64,000 nucleotides of DNA from a virus. Where the stretch lies: positions 45,945-109,944 of the IMG/VR virus record IMGVR_UViG_3300022562_000354; one strand, 5' to 3'. This document shows positions 28,701 to 36,563 of the stretch, piece after piece. A program made the translations under genes and the position numbers. The notes under the pieces are model-generated. The model had not been told where the DNA came from and ran no database searches. It saw only the letters and a program-made list of their open reading frames with translations. Numbering within the stretch: position 1 is the stretch's first letter; the number at the start of each line of letters is the position of its first letter.

Positions 28701-31199
28701 CATACGCCACGTAGCCGCGAACACGTGGGAGAAGGTCAGGTCGACGGCTCGGGTCCAGAAGATCGGGTTGCCCGTAGGGAACGGACCAGGGGCGTTGCTC
28801 TGAACCGTGAGGTTCCCATCCAACACGCTCGCCGTCCCAACCCCAAGACGCTGCCAGGGTGCCGTCAGGTCGTTCTCAGGGAGCGTGTCGGCCGTGTACG
28901 CCACGGTCGTAGATTCGAGGGTGCGTTGTAGCGGCGGGTAAGCGATCCGGTGGATCGGGGTGTTGAGAACGAGCAGGTTGGGGTCATTGAGGGCAACCGA
29001 ATAGGCCCGCTCGTACGCCTTGTAGTGCAGCTCCCGGAGAAGCGGTTGAACGAGGTCGGCGCGATTGTCGTCAGGCTCGAAGGTCGCCGGCTGTACCGTG
29101 ACATTGCGGTAGCGATACGTATGCTGCGTCGGGTTCTTTCGCCCAACGTCGTTCGTCCAGTTGTTGAGCCTGAACTCCTTGGAATTGAGACGGCGAAACT
29201 CGATCGTAGGGTCTTTGATCCAATGGTAGTCGATCTTGACGTCGTCGTCTGAGCTGGGGGCGGTGTAGAGAACGACCTGCCCTAGCAAGCCGATGACCGA
29301 CTGCGCGGGGGTAACCACGTTGTTGACCCGAACGACAACGTCAACGGGGTCGTCGGCAATCTCTCCTGTTCGTGGGTCGATGAGCGCCCACGACAACGCC
29401 CCATTGTTTGGATCTGGGAGGCTGAAACTGGCCTGAAGACGTACCCGCTGGGCGGACACGTACCCCGTGATGAGGTAGCTGCCTCCGTTGATCGTGGAGT
29501 TTCCAAGCTCGATACGAAGACCGACGTGGCTAGCGTTGAACGAGCTGTTGGGGAAGTAGACTTCCGTGGAGGTGAACTCGGTCGTCCCAAAAACGCTGAC
29601 AGTGAAGGTTTGGATCTCCGCGTTGATTCCGCTCTGGAGAGTCAACGGGGGCTTCACGATAGGCCCCTTGTCCGTGAAGATAGACCGGCTCACGAGGGGC
29701 GTAGCAGCGGAGAAGACGGCCTCGTTGAAGATGGGGTCGATGGGGTTACCGGCCGCGTCCTTGGGGGTTCCCGTCGCGTTCACGGTGAGCGTGTAAGACC
29801 CGTCAATGAATCCGGCTGTCTCAAGGGCGACGGTACGCTCATCGATCGCCTTGACCGAACGGATGGCGATGTCCGAAGGTCCCGTGAACGAATACTCGTC
29901 CACCGAGAGCAAGTCATCGTCGATCCGCATGGGCTCGGTGAACGAGATGACGACGGCGCCGTCCTCGGGGAAGAACTGGACGCTCTCGATCTGGGGTTTG
30001 GAACCAAGAGCCGTGAAGTCTCGTTGCCCGGAGAACAAGATCCCGAGCGTCGTCCGCACGTTGATGATGCGGCCCGTGTAGACCTTGCTCCCCGTCGATT
30101 CAGTCGTGTGGAGGTACGCTGCGGTACATCCTCGTGCGAAAGTCCACGATAGCTGCCCGGTTCCGGGTGTGAAACCAACCCCAGGAACGTAGGTCCCATT
30201 CAACGGGTCGTTGGTGGGAAGGTCTCGGTCGAGGATGAGCTTAGAGCCGTCAATACCTACGATTCGGTAGGGAAGGAGAGGCTCAAAGAACGCCGAGCCA
30301 GAACCCGTAATGAAGAGGTAGCGACCTACGGTGGCCGCCTGCAAGAAGCTCCCGGTGACCGTGTCGAACACTCGGGATTGGAACGAACCGATGAGGGTCT
30401 CGACAACTTGACCTGACGTACCCGTGAGGATTGTGTCAATGACCGGCTCAACCCGACCCACCGTTACTGAGATCGCTCCGTCGCTCTTGGCTTCGATAGA
30501 GTAGTGGTTTGAGTCGTTGACATCGTCGATCCGCATTTCTTGCGGAAATTCAACGAAAACGGTCCTCTCATCGACACTCGTGAACCCAAGCGCACCGACT
30601 TGGAGATCCTCAGAGATGTTGAGGGTGTCTGCCTGAACATCGACAACGGGGCCGTAGACTTGTTCGAGTGCTTCGACGAGCGAAACGGAGTCGTTCGCGT
30701 TCGCGACGAACGGGGAGATGTACTCAACGAACGTCAGGGTTTCCGAGACGTTCGTGTGAAGCCCAAAGGACACGCTGTCGCTGAGCGTGACCGTGTCGGC
30801 GGCGTTGATCGTCGCCCCTGCGATGTTGACCGTGTACTGGACGGCCAGCGGCTCACCGAAAAGGTCTAGGGCGGCGATGTCGATGACAAGAGGATTGCCG
30901 TCCGCGAACGTCGGGTGCGTGGTGACGTTGACGTAGAGGTCCGGGCCTTCAAAGACGATCGAGCCGCCGAACCCAGCCAGGAACTCGGCGTTGCGGATGA
31001 CCTGAGCCCCGTTGAAGAAGACCTCCAGGGTCCACTCGTCAAACTCGGCCGGGGCGTTGACCTGGAACTGGATCGGGTCGTCAGGTAGTACGCCCGTGCC
31101 ATCCGGGGGCGGGGTGGCGGCGACGAGCGAGATCCCGCCCGAGACGACCGCTGAGCCGCCGAACGGGGTAGTGCCGAAAGGATTTGTTCCGAAGCTCAC
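25785..31199 (-). CDS. Multidomain adhesin-like virion protein with Ig-like and LamG-like domains
   Basis: 1804 aa from GTG 31199; the start is supported by an AGGTGG ribosome site and by the tag MSFGTNPFGTTPFGG, which parallels the downstream 582-aa protein. Order: Ig-like strands; L-x-E-x-L repeats near 30560-30830 (VSETLTFVE, DTLNISEDL); SbsA-type Ig-like domain (VISFTEPMRIDD ... YTLTVNATGTPKDAAGNPID); aGVxxGD modules (about 30190-30400, 29370-29600, 26975-27185); and four or five LamG/concanavalin-like domains marked by SYRFFRGRDGIVKLFVDG, HVYRIVKNTTGDLVSLFIDD, HRYRLVKDPGGSVSLLFD and HVYQLIKNVETGNVDFLID. The last LamG-like domain stops right after that strand, so the C-terminus looks truncated. 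Likely a glycan-binding fibre. Confidence 0.7.
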   Translation of the reverse strand: MSFGTNPFGTTPFGGSAVVSGGISLVAATPPPDGTGVLPDDPIQFQVNAPAEFDEWTLEVFFNGAQVIRNAEFLAGFGGSIVFEGPDLYVNVTTHPTFADGNPLVIDIAALDLFGEPLAVQYTVNIAGATINAADTVTLSDSVSFGLHTNVSETLTFVEYISPFVANANDSVSLVEALEQVYGPVVDVQADTLNISEDLQVGALGFTSVDERTVFVEFPQEMRIDDVNDSNHYSIEAKSDGAISVTVGRVEPVIDTILTGTSGQVVETLIGSFQSRVFDTVTGSFLQAATVGRYLFITGSGSAFFEPLLPYRIVGIDGSKLILDRDLPTNDPLNGTYVPGVGFTPGTGQLSWTFARGCTAAYLHTTESTGSKVYTGRIINVRTTLGILFSGQRDFTALGSKPQIESVQFFPEDGAVVISFTEPMRIDDDLLSVDEYSFTGPSDIAIRSVKAIDERTVALETAGFIDGSYTLTVNATGTPKDAAGNPIDPIFNEAVFSAATPLVSRSIFTDKGPIVKPPLTLQSGINAEIQTFTVSVFGTTEFTSTEVYFPNSSFNASHVGLRIELGNSTINGGSYLITGYVSAQRVRLQASFSLPDPNNGALSWALIDPRTGEIADDPVDVVVRVNNVVTPAQSVIGLLGQVVLYTAPSSDDDVKIDYHWIKDPTIEFRRLNSKEFRLNNWTNDVGRKNPTQHTYRYRNVTVQPATFEPDDNRADLVQPLLRELHYKAYERAYSVALNDPNLLVLNTPIHRIAYPPLQRTLESTTVAYTADTLPENDLTAPWQRLGVGTASVLDGNLTVQSNAPGPFPTGNPIFWTRAVDLTFSHVFAATWRMKVNTATPNGVFTGIAVGWSDDQKAVVLGYLDDGGTRKLGFLKRGFGNKLADLSAWSGGILANDDPSGLPFDFDWSVLHSYRFFRGRDGIVKLFVDGEVVESLRIFDDELPFLEELNDPFDQLQGVYFGSLDRQAENESLWDVFRYLVLPTNPTQSTPSVFVSYEGSATPEDAIYPWTPIGYHGNETLLSGGQLLLDSTSATTQDAGLVGGDFRGFTRIEPLIQISADVVLDVDVQLRTYTHGIDPHAVMIAIDDGVRLIQLSFFPTLAQPKVSYPGRSLPGDATPDAWSSLGNASATMQGRILRISDTSLADGRVYYVEDTEGLASPDRIVAPAIDYYGEFKLQVVSFVNDATPVGFCGATIDIFDGDRAIGLLLREDAGVKKVAFHSDGTLLGPGSEFTFNWGDGQAHVYRIVKNTTGDLVSLFIDDDLLGNYPYTSFIASLGTPTISFGSSTGASVSAKSVVDWHYFNVWRAQPTSGVRKYVGIWKGSDSDSLIGYHLPLLASGHASVAGNVLTDPTADFATAGVVAGSDLVIDVGSNKGVYEVVGVGSTTLTISGVFPTIPSEVAYRIPDETDWTSPHRYRLVKDPGGSVSLLFDTNPTPIIRVDYSEVVLPSNKLGIPWAINNGLASITWGAFDPANISQTSWDFVRYGVTRSPTEMRIVPHHQFLNQRNVMSSPEHLFGSIAHDHTQFSSSSTGIPYPWNEYVENVGAIAFTRLNEGTPLVPSTQTYEVRRPTPTFEFVSGLNKPEDVLNNDGDFVTNDATTKVRLIVPDDVLYNCLDVFEQTEGEEDHVAPFSDEYNPIVLKLNWTKEVCAVYNADVLPENDPGFHTPWILESDDPGGVSANAFSSILTYSTSNSTNTIYRNHTPLTDPVGLSTKVTFRLKLLNDATAGTGDTGVRFGFNAFGLTAALAFVSTPLGDREVRLLDLNSNTTLGAIPFDFLDGDYHVYQLIKNVETGNVDFLIDPTP

Positions 31200-31203
31200 G
31201 CGA

Positions 31204-31209
31204 CCACCT
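31204..31209 (-). promoter_or_regulatory. Ribosome binding site AGGTGG that decides a GTG start
   Basis: AGGTGG lies 4 nt before GTG 31199 of the 1804-aa gene. Together with the Gly-rich N-terminal tag shared with the next gene, it supports the GTG start. Confidence 0.55.
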
Positions 31210-31242
31210 GGCTTAGCTTCGCGATAGGTAGGTCACCGAGCC

Positions 31243-31548
31243 TCAAACCACCCACTGTTCGGCGATGACTACATCCACAAGAGGGTTGGCTCCACACTTG
31301 GGGCCAGCGTACTCCGTCGCGGTCGGATCTGGAGCATCTTGTACGACCCACGTTCGATAGGTCACGGTTGGAAGGCAATCGACGTCCAGCCCCCGCATTT
31401 TGAAGTAAAGGGTGAGTGTGACGCCGCTTGATAGGAAGGCGGCCTCTACCCCATCCTTGGTGACAAAACGGCCCTTCTCCGTGCCGTTGGCAAACAGCCC
31501 TGGGCTTACGGTGACAAGGTCAGTGAGGTAGCCGTCTCGTTCCGCCAT
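31243..31548 (-). CDS. Small fibre-associated protein, paralogue of the 114-aa protein
   Basis: 101 aa from ATG 31548, 3 bp after the 327-aa gene stop. The C-terminal 65 residues match the 114-aa protein in pattern: L-Y-F-K-M-R-G-L-D-V-D-C then T-Y-R-T-W-V-V-Q-D, then K-C-G-A-N-P-L-V-D-V-V-I-A-E-Q-W-V-V, against Y-Y-K-K-R, T-Y-V-T-W-V-T-T, P-C-G-G-P-L-V-E-E-I-I-A-D-L-W-Q-L. Two conserved Cys could pair. Each copy follows a fibre gene directly, so a role as fibre partner, cap or assembly factor is plausible. No known family recognised. Confidence 0.55.
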   Translation of the reverse strand: MAERDGYLTDLVTVSPGLFANGTEKGRFVTKDGVEAAFLSSGVTLTLYFKMRGLDVDCLPTVTYRTWVVQDAPDPTATEYAGPKCGANPLVDVVIAEQWVV

Positions 31549-31551
31549 GCT

Positions 31552-32535
31552 TCAGACCAACAACATCTGCGTGGAATCCCCAAGCCAGGGGAAAATGAAG
31601 CCTCCCGCTGCCACAAATTGACGGGTGCTAGCGTTGTTGGGGAAAGTGTCTCCATCCAAGACTGCATTGGCTTTCCACCATAGGTCAGGGACGACACCCA
31701 AACGAGAAGTATCCGGCGAGGTGAAGGTGGTAGCCCCTACTGGATAGAACGGCCACTCCCCGCTGAATGCGCTTGCCGCGTTCATCGAGATGACAGCCAG
31801 ATTCCCGCCTGTTGTTGCGGCCTCCCCTCCGAAATTGACGTTGATCGTGCCAACCGAACCTCTCGCCCGGACAGGGGGGCTACCAGCCGAAGCCCAAAAC
31901 GTAGTGAGAGGGGCGGAAATACCCCCTCCGTTGTTCCCTAGGGCAACGCTGAGACTGGGGTTAGACCATCCCGTAGGTGGGTCGTTTGGCTTGACAAACA
32001 TGAGGAAAGTGGGTTGCGCCGAACCCCCGCGCCAAACTTGAACAATGGTGCAAGCCCCATCCGTGGACTGCCAGGCGTGGACTTGATGCTGCGTGTCCGC
32101 GTTTGAAGACCATGTGGTTGTGGAAATGAGGACGATTTCATCCGTTGCGGTAGGGCGAGCGGTTGTCGTACCTCCCGTGAACCCAGCCGAGGGGGATACG
32201 ATGATCGAACCGATGTACGCAACAGGGTGGTTCGCGTCGATGCAAAGCTCAAAGTTGGTCGCGATACCCGTCTGACGTAGGACAATCCACGAATGAGGGC
32301 TACCTGACGTTGCCTTGACGATGTTGGCGGAGGTGGTCCAACGGTCCACCGCATCCAAACCAGCCGTCGAGCTGTTACTGCTCCCTCGTACCACCCAAGG
32401 CAGCGTCCCGAACCCAATAAGCAGGTTCTTGATAACCCACCAAATGTATTGGTCCGTCGCTGCGGCAGTTCCTTGCGCAGTAACGGTGTTGTTTGCGCTG
32501 ATCTGCCAGGTCTTTGAGAGGGTGGGTAGAGCCAT
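31552..32535 (-). CDS. Tail fibre-like protein, distant relative of the tandem trio
   Basis: 327 aa from ATG 32535. Segments HSWIVLRQTG, PSAGFTGGTTTARPTATDE, ADTQHQVHAWQSTDG and CTIVQVW describe a beta-rich virion domain, and the end (VPDLWWKANAVLDGDTFPN, then GGFIFPWLGD) parallels the C-terminal steps of the 403-408-aa trio (GxLxxIREV ... LxxPW). The shared layout suggests common ancestry, with strong divergence. It sits between the two small paralogues (114 aa before, 101 aa after). Likely a fibre or collar subunit. Confidence 0.55.
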   Translation of the reverse strand: MALPTLSKTWQISANNTVTAQGTAAATDQYIWWVIKNLLIGFGTLPWVVRGSSNSSTAGLDAVDRWTTSANIVKATSGSPHSWIVLRQTGIATNFELCIDANHPVAYIGSIIVSPSAGFTGGTTTARPTATDEIVLISTTTWSSNADTQHQVHAWQSTDGACTIVQVWRGGSAQPTFLMFVKPNDPPTGWSNPSLSVALGNNGGGISAPLTTFWASAGSPPVRARGSVGTINVNFGGEAATTGGNLAVISMNAASAFSGEWPFYPVGATTFTSPDTSRLGVVPDLWWKANAVLDGDTFPNNASTRQFVAAGGFIFPWLGDSTQMLLV

Positions 32536-32544
32536 GGTCGTCTT

Positions 32545-32889
32545 TCAGAGCTGCCAGAGGTCCGCTATGATCTCTTCCACCAAAGGACCACCGCAAGGCA
32601 GGGCTCCGGGGTAGGATTGACTGGAGTTTGTTGTCACCCACGTCACGTATGTTGGGGAGCCGCAAGCGGAATCCCGAGCCCGCTTTTTGTAGTAGGTCGT
32701 CACGGATACACCATCGCTGGCGACACCGATGGTAGCTTGCGGGTGGTAGACACCCGCACGGTCCACAACACCCCCCGTCGTGTCGTCCAGAGCTTGCGTT
32801 GAACTTGCGTACGCCGCTTGGGCGTACGTTGCGACACCACCCGTGAGATCGTCGAGGTCGTTGTCCCCGTTGGTGTTCTGAGCCGTCAC
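32545..32889 (-). CDS. Small fibre-associated protein, paralogue of the 101-aa protein
   Basis: 114 aa from GTG 32889, which overlaps the stop of the 408-aa gene as GTGA, with GGAG about 8 nt upstream. The N-terminus holds an imperfect repeat (LDDLTGGVATYAQAAY, ALDDTTGGVVDRAGVY). The C-terminal half has the Y-Y-K-K-R ... C-G ... T-W-V ... C-G-G-P-L-V-E-E-I-I-A-D-L-W pattern shared with the 101-aa protein. Unknown family; its coupling to a fibre gene suggests a partner role. Confidence 0.55.
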   Translation of the reverse strand: MTAQNTNGDNDLDDLTGGVATYAQAAYASSTQALDDTTGGVVDRAGVYHPQATIGVASDGVSVTTYYKKRARDSACGSPTYVTWVTTNSSQSYPGALPCGGPLVEEIIADLWQL

Positions 32890-34112
32890 GGGAACGCTCC
32901 AGTGGTTCCTTCTCTAGTGACTCCAGAACCATGGGTCACCGTGTTGTTCCAAGGCACGATGATCTTGGGTGTAGAGACCGTGGCCGTGTTCCCAAGGACA
33001 ATCTTCCTAGCATCGGAGGAAGTGTCCAAGTTGGCGATGTTCGCCACCTCTCGGATCCAAGGGAGCGAGCCCGCTAGACCCCCGTGGTAGTCATACGGAC
33101 CCATAAGGATGGGCATCTCATCGTAGGTAGCCGGAGAGAACCATCGGTTTGGCTGGGCTGTCGTAGAGAGGACTTCATCGATCCGACCAAGGATGATCCC
33201 CCGGACGTCCGTGCCATAGGTCTCGACCGCAATGCCCCCCTGGATAGTCGAGTTCGTTCCGGCATAGTCTCCGTAGATGTTGCCCGTGCCCATACCTAGA
33301 GCCCCTTGCCCCTGCAACATAACGTATGGGTACGTTGGCGTGAGGCCCGCCCTTGGTGTGTAAATGCCGTGGTAATTGAAGGCGTAGAGACTGTTGTTGT
33401 AGTCCCAGTGGAACGAGAACCCATCGTAGTCCGCGACCATGTGGTAACGAACGGCGGTACCATCAAAGGCTCGATAGAATAGTTGAACCTGATTTTGCTG
33501 GCTGGTTACGTGAGACGGAGTTGAAGCTCCCGTCCCTACCACGGCGAGGGGTTGGTTGCTCCGGGGAAAGACGAACCGACCCGTCCCCCCGCTTGCAGGA
33601 TTCTTCCAAACGGGATCGCCCTTGGCCGCCGCCCCAAGGTTGATGGTCCCGTTCCATGGGTTGAAGTCGCCGCCAACCCCCACGGCCATTTGAATGCCAA
33701 CCACCCCGGAGCCGCTGCTCAGACCCGTCCCTTGGATGACCCCGAAGATGGAGGCAGGGAGCCCGTTCGTACCGGAGTTGTAGGCTGCTCCTTGATCCGA
33801 GCGGGCGAACTGAACCAGTGTGTAGAAAGGCTGGGTACGAGGACCAGCGTAGGAGCCATTGGCGGGGCTGGTTGAAGCCGTCCTCCATTCCACGACGAAG
33901 AAGGCGTGGGTTTTGAATGGGGCGCCCCCATCATGGTAGTCCGTCCCGGTGCCCGCACCATCCCCGTTCCAACGGGTGATGATCGTGACGACGTTTTGTG
34001 ACTCCAGAAAGGTGAAGAAGTCGTAGACGGCTTTGAAGACTTCTTGGGCGTTCGTGTATTGAGTACCCGTGTTGGAGCGACACTCGACCTTGCCGTAGAA
34101 GGGACCGGACAT
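32886..34112 (-). CDS. Tail fibre-like protein, tandem paralogue 3 (408 aa)
   Basis: 408 aa from ATG 34112 with AGGAG 8 nt upstream. It shares with the next two upstream genes: an N-terminal GKVECRSN... TNAQEVFKAVYDFF segment, a middle FPRSNQP, the H-M-V-A-D-Y-D-G-F step, Y-H-G-I-Y-T-P-R-A-G-L-T-P, a TYDEMPILMG step and a C-terminal WIREVANI ... KIIVPWN. It is the most diverged of the trio, mainly in the N-terminal loop and the C-terminal tip. The family is not named by me; a structural or receptor-binding role follows from position and lack of catalytic motifs. Confidence 0.6.
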   Translation of the reverse strand: MSGPFYGKVECRSNTGTQYTNAQEVFKAVYDFFTFLESQNVVTIITRWNGDGAGTGTDYHDGGAPFKTHAFFVVEWRTASTSPANGSYAGPRTQPFYTLVQFARSDQGAAYNSGTNGLPASIFGVIQGTGLSSGSGVVGIQMAVGVGGDFNPWNGTINLGAAAKGDPVWKNPASGGTGRFVFPRSNQPLAVVGTGASTPSHVTSQQNQVQLFYRAFDGTAVRYHMVADYDGFSFHWDYNNSLYAFNYHGIYTPRAGLTPTYPYVMLQGQGALGMGTGNIYGDYAGTNSTIQGGIAVETYGTDVRGIILGRIDEVLSTTAQPNRWFSPATYDEMPILMGPYDYHGGLAGSLPWIREVANIANLDTSSDARKIVLGNTATVSTPKIIVPWNNTVTHGSGVTREGTTGAFP

Positions 34113-34123
34113 ACCTACATCTC

Positions 34124-35335
34124 CTAAAAGTTGATCCCCTCACGGAACAGACCTGACCTGGGTTGGACCCCCTCGGGCCACGGAGCGCTGATTTTGATCG
34201 TGTTCCCAAGGTTGTTGGAACCACCGATGGTGATTCGCTTTCCGTCCGGACTCAGGGAGTAGGATTCTCGGTTCCCAACCTCACGGATGAAATCGATCTG
34301 ACCGGCGTACCCGAAGTGAGTGGGCACCTCGTACATGAAGACAGGGATGGGAAACTCGTCCCACGTAGGGGTGGATGAGTATTGGTTGGGGTTGAGATAG
34401 GGGGACAAGGACTCCAAAGCCCCAACGTATCGATCGATGACGCAACCACGGACCTCATCTACAGCCGGATTGGCGGACGGGATCCCCCCTCCATTGTTGG
34501 GGTTCGAGGTCATGCCTCCTGTACCAGCCGTGTTCCCAAAGACGTAACCTCTGGTGTACGGGAGAACGCTCGTGACCGTGCTTAGGCACACCATAGGGTA
34601 GTCCGGAGTGAAGCCGGGCCGTGGCGTGTAGAGACCGAAGTAGGTCATGGCGCAGTCGTCCGTCTCCCCACCTTCATAGAACATGACGATCGAATCATCG
34701 TCAGCCATGATGTGGTGCCGAGACACGGTGTGACTGAAGGCGTTGTAGTAGTGGGTAAAGCAGTTGTGGCGAAACGGACTCGCCCCACCAGGCCCATGTG
34801 TACCACCCGGCCCGTTGCTCCGAGGGAAGACCAAAACACCCGAACCCCCTGAAGGGGTTGCCCAAACGACCGCCCCCTTTGTGTTGGTTCCGAGCGTCCC
34901 ACCCCCGTTCCATGGGTTCTGGTCTCCACCGATCCCGATGGCGAACTGAAGCCCTACACGTGATTCGGATCCACCGCCTGCGGTGTTGTCAGCAAGACCT
35001 GGGTTACCAGGGGACGCCCCGAAAGTTCCGACATCTCCTCGATTCCACTGGATCAGGACGTACCAAGGAAACGTCCGAGGCCCCGTGTAAGAAGGGTTAT
35101 CGGCCACCGTGTTCATTCGGAACACGGCGAAGGCGTTGTTCAAAAAGGGGTTCGCCTGATCCCAGTAGTTGACGTTCGCGGCACCCCCGCCCACCCCACC
35201 ATGACGAGCGATCTCCGTCATGTTCGGATGAGAACTGAAGAAGTTGTACAGGTTCGTGAAGACCCCTTGGGCGATGGTATAGGAGCTGGAGACGTTGAAT
35301 AGGCTCTCCACCTTGCCTTTGACTGTCCCCGCCAT
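34124..35335 (-). CDS. Tail fibre-like protein, tandem paralogue 2 (403 aa)
   Basis: 403 aa from ATG 35335. It matches its neighbour at 35346-36560 most closely: GKVESLFN / GKIDCYIN, SHPNMTEIARHGGV / SHPNMTQIARYGGV, NPFLNNAFAVFRMN / NPFLTNCWCVFRMN, FPRSNGPGG / FPRANGPGG, HIMADDDSI / HILADDDSI, YFGLYTPRPGFT / YFGLYTPRPGLT and GQIDFIREV / GHIDFIREV. Variable stretches lie between these blocks, as expected for exposed loops under host-range selection. A gene duplication is the simple explanation. Confidence 0.65.
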   Translation of the reverse strand: MAGTVKGKVESLFNVSSSYTIAQGVFTNLYNFFSSHPNMTEIARHGGVGGGAANVNYWDQANPFLNNAFAVFRMNTVADNPSYTGPRTFPWYVLIQWNRGDVGTFGASPGNPGLADNTAGGGSESRVGLQFAIGIGGDQNPWNGGGTLGTNTKGAVVWATPSGGSGVLVFPRSNGPGGTHGPGGASPFRHNCFTHYYNAFSHTVSRHHIMADDDSIVMFYEGGETDDCAMTYFGLYTPRPGFTPDYPMVCLSTVTSVLPYTRGYVFGNTAGTGGMTSNPNNGGGIPSANPAVDEVRGCVIDRYVGALESLSPYLNPNQYSSTPTWDEFPIPVFMYEVPTHFGYAGQIDFIREVGNRESYSLSPDGKRITIGGSNNLGNTIKISAPWPEGVQPRSGLFREGINF

Positions 35336-35345
35336 CAGAACGACC

Positions 35346-36560
35346 TCACGGGAAATTGATCCCCTGCCGAGTGAAGTTGCTCCGAGGAACGGCCGCCCCT
35401 ACCGGGTTAGTCGCATCCGACTTCCACGGAACGGATAGCTTCGTCGCTTGGGAAGCGTTGGTCCCAAAAAAGACGCGGGAGCGGTCCGAGGTGCCGTCGT
35501 TGGTCCCCACGTCGTAGACCTCCCGAATGAAGTCGATGTGCCCCGCCAACCCGTAATAGGAGGGAGTCTCCGATCCGATCACGGGGATGTTGTACTCGTC
35601 ATACCTTTCATCGGAAAACATGTTGTTGGGGTGGGTGTAGATGTTGTGGAACTCATCCGGACGACCGAAGATGACCCCCCTTACGTTGTTCGTGGCCACC
35701 GTGTTCCAAGCAACTCCACCGTTTCGGTTGGTGCCGTTCGTGGTCCCGTACAGCGTGTTCATCGCCAACGGGAGATTGTACTCCATGAGATGCACCATCG
35801 GGTAGTCGATGGTCAGCCCAGGACGAGGCGTATAGAGCCCGAAATACTGAGCCTGGTAGTTGTTGTCATCCGACTGGGAATTTAAGAACAGGATGCTATC
35901 GTCGTCGGCGAGGATGTGTAGTCGGGTTGGGGACTCAAAGCTGATCGGGTAAAACCCCGCCGAAGCCTCTCTGTTGGTGGCGTAGGAACCTCCAGGGCCG
36001 TTCGCTCGGGGGAAGACGTACGACCCCTGGAAGCCAGCCGGCGCCCCCGCCGTGGTCTTCCAAACGGGGGAAGCCTTGGTGTTCGTCCCAAGTGTACCGC
36101 CACCGTTCCAAGCGACCTCGCTGGTCCCTGGAGTCGTCCCCACCGGGATCGCAAACTGCATCCCGAGGGTCGAGTAGGAGCCACCGTAGTTCGTGGAGTT
36201 GTCCACGACTCCAGGGGACGCTCCGGTTCCGTTCCAAGCCGACTGGTCGAACCTCGTCCACTGGACGTAGATGTACCAAGGGAACGTCCTTGAGCCTGCG
36301 TAACCGGAGGCCGCTCCGCTCTCCAACGTGGCGTCATTCATTCGGAAGACGCACCAGCAATTTGTCAGGAACGGGTTGGTTTCGTCGTGAAAGTTGACGC
36401 TGGCCGCCGTGCTACTGACCCCGCCGTAACGGGCGATTTGGGTCATGTTCGGATGGGAGTTGAGGAAATCGTAGATGCACTTGAACACGTTCTGGGCGTT
36501 GGTGTGCCGAGAACCCGTGTTGATGTAGCAGTCGATCTTCCCTCTAAGCGTTCCTCCCAT
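35346..36560 (-). CDS. Tail fibre-like protein, tandem paralogue 1 (404 aa)
   Basis: 404 aa from ATG 36560, 3 bp after the 390-aa gene stop. It is the first of three tandem paralogues and shares all the blocks listed for the 403-aa protein. The core motif is H-I-L-A-D-D-D-S-I-L-F, then YFGLYTPRPG, then a C-terminal GHIDFIREV and SVPWKSD. No signal peptide, membrane helix or catalytic motif is visible. Likely a structural fibre or receptor-binding subunit; the trio may provide alternative or stacked adhesins. Confidence 0.65.
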   Translation of the reverse strand: MGGTLRGKIDCYINTGSRHTNAQNVFKCIYDFLNSHPNMTQIARYGGVSSTAASVNFHDETNPFLTNCWCVFRMNDATLESGAASGYAGSRTFPWYIYVQWTRFDQSAWNGTGASPGVVDNSTNYGGSYSTLGMQFAIPVGTTPGTSEVAWNGGGTLGTNTKASPVWKTTAGAPAGFQGSYVFPRANGPGGSYATNREASAGFYPISFESPTRLHILADDDSILFLNSQSDDNNYQAQYFGLYTPRPGLTIDYPMVHLMEYNLPLAMNTLYGTTNGTNRNGGVAWNTVATNNVRGVIFGRPDEFHNIYTHPNNMFSDERYDEYNIPVIGSETPSYYGLAGHIDFIREVYDVGTNDGTSDRSRVFFGTNASQATKLSVPWKSDATNPVGAAVPRSNFTRQGINFP

Positions 36561-36563
36561 CGA

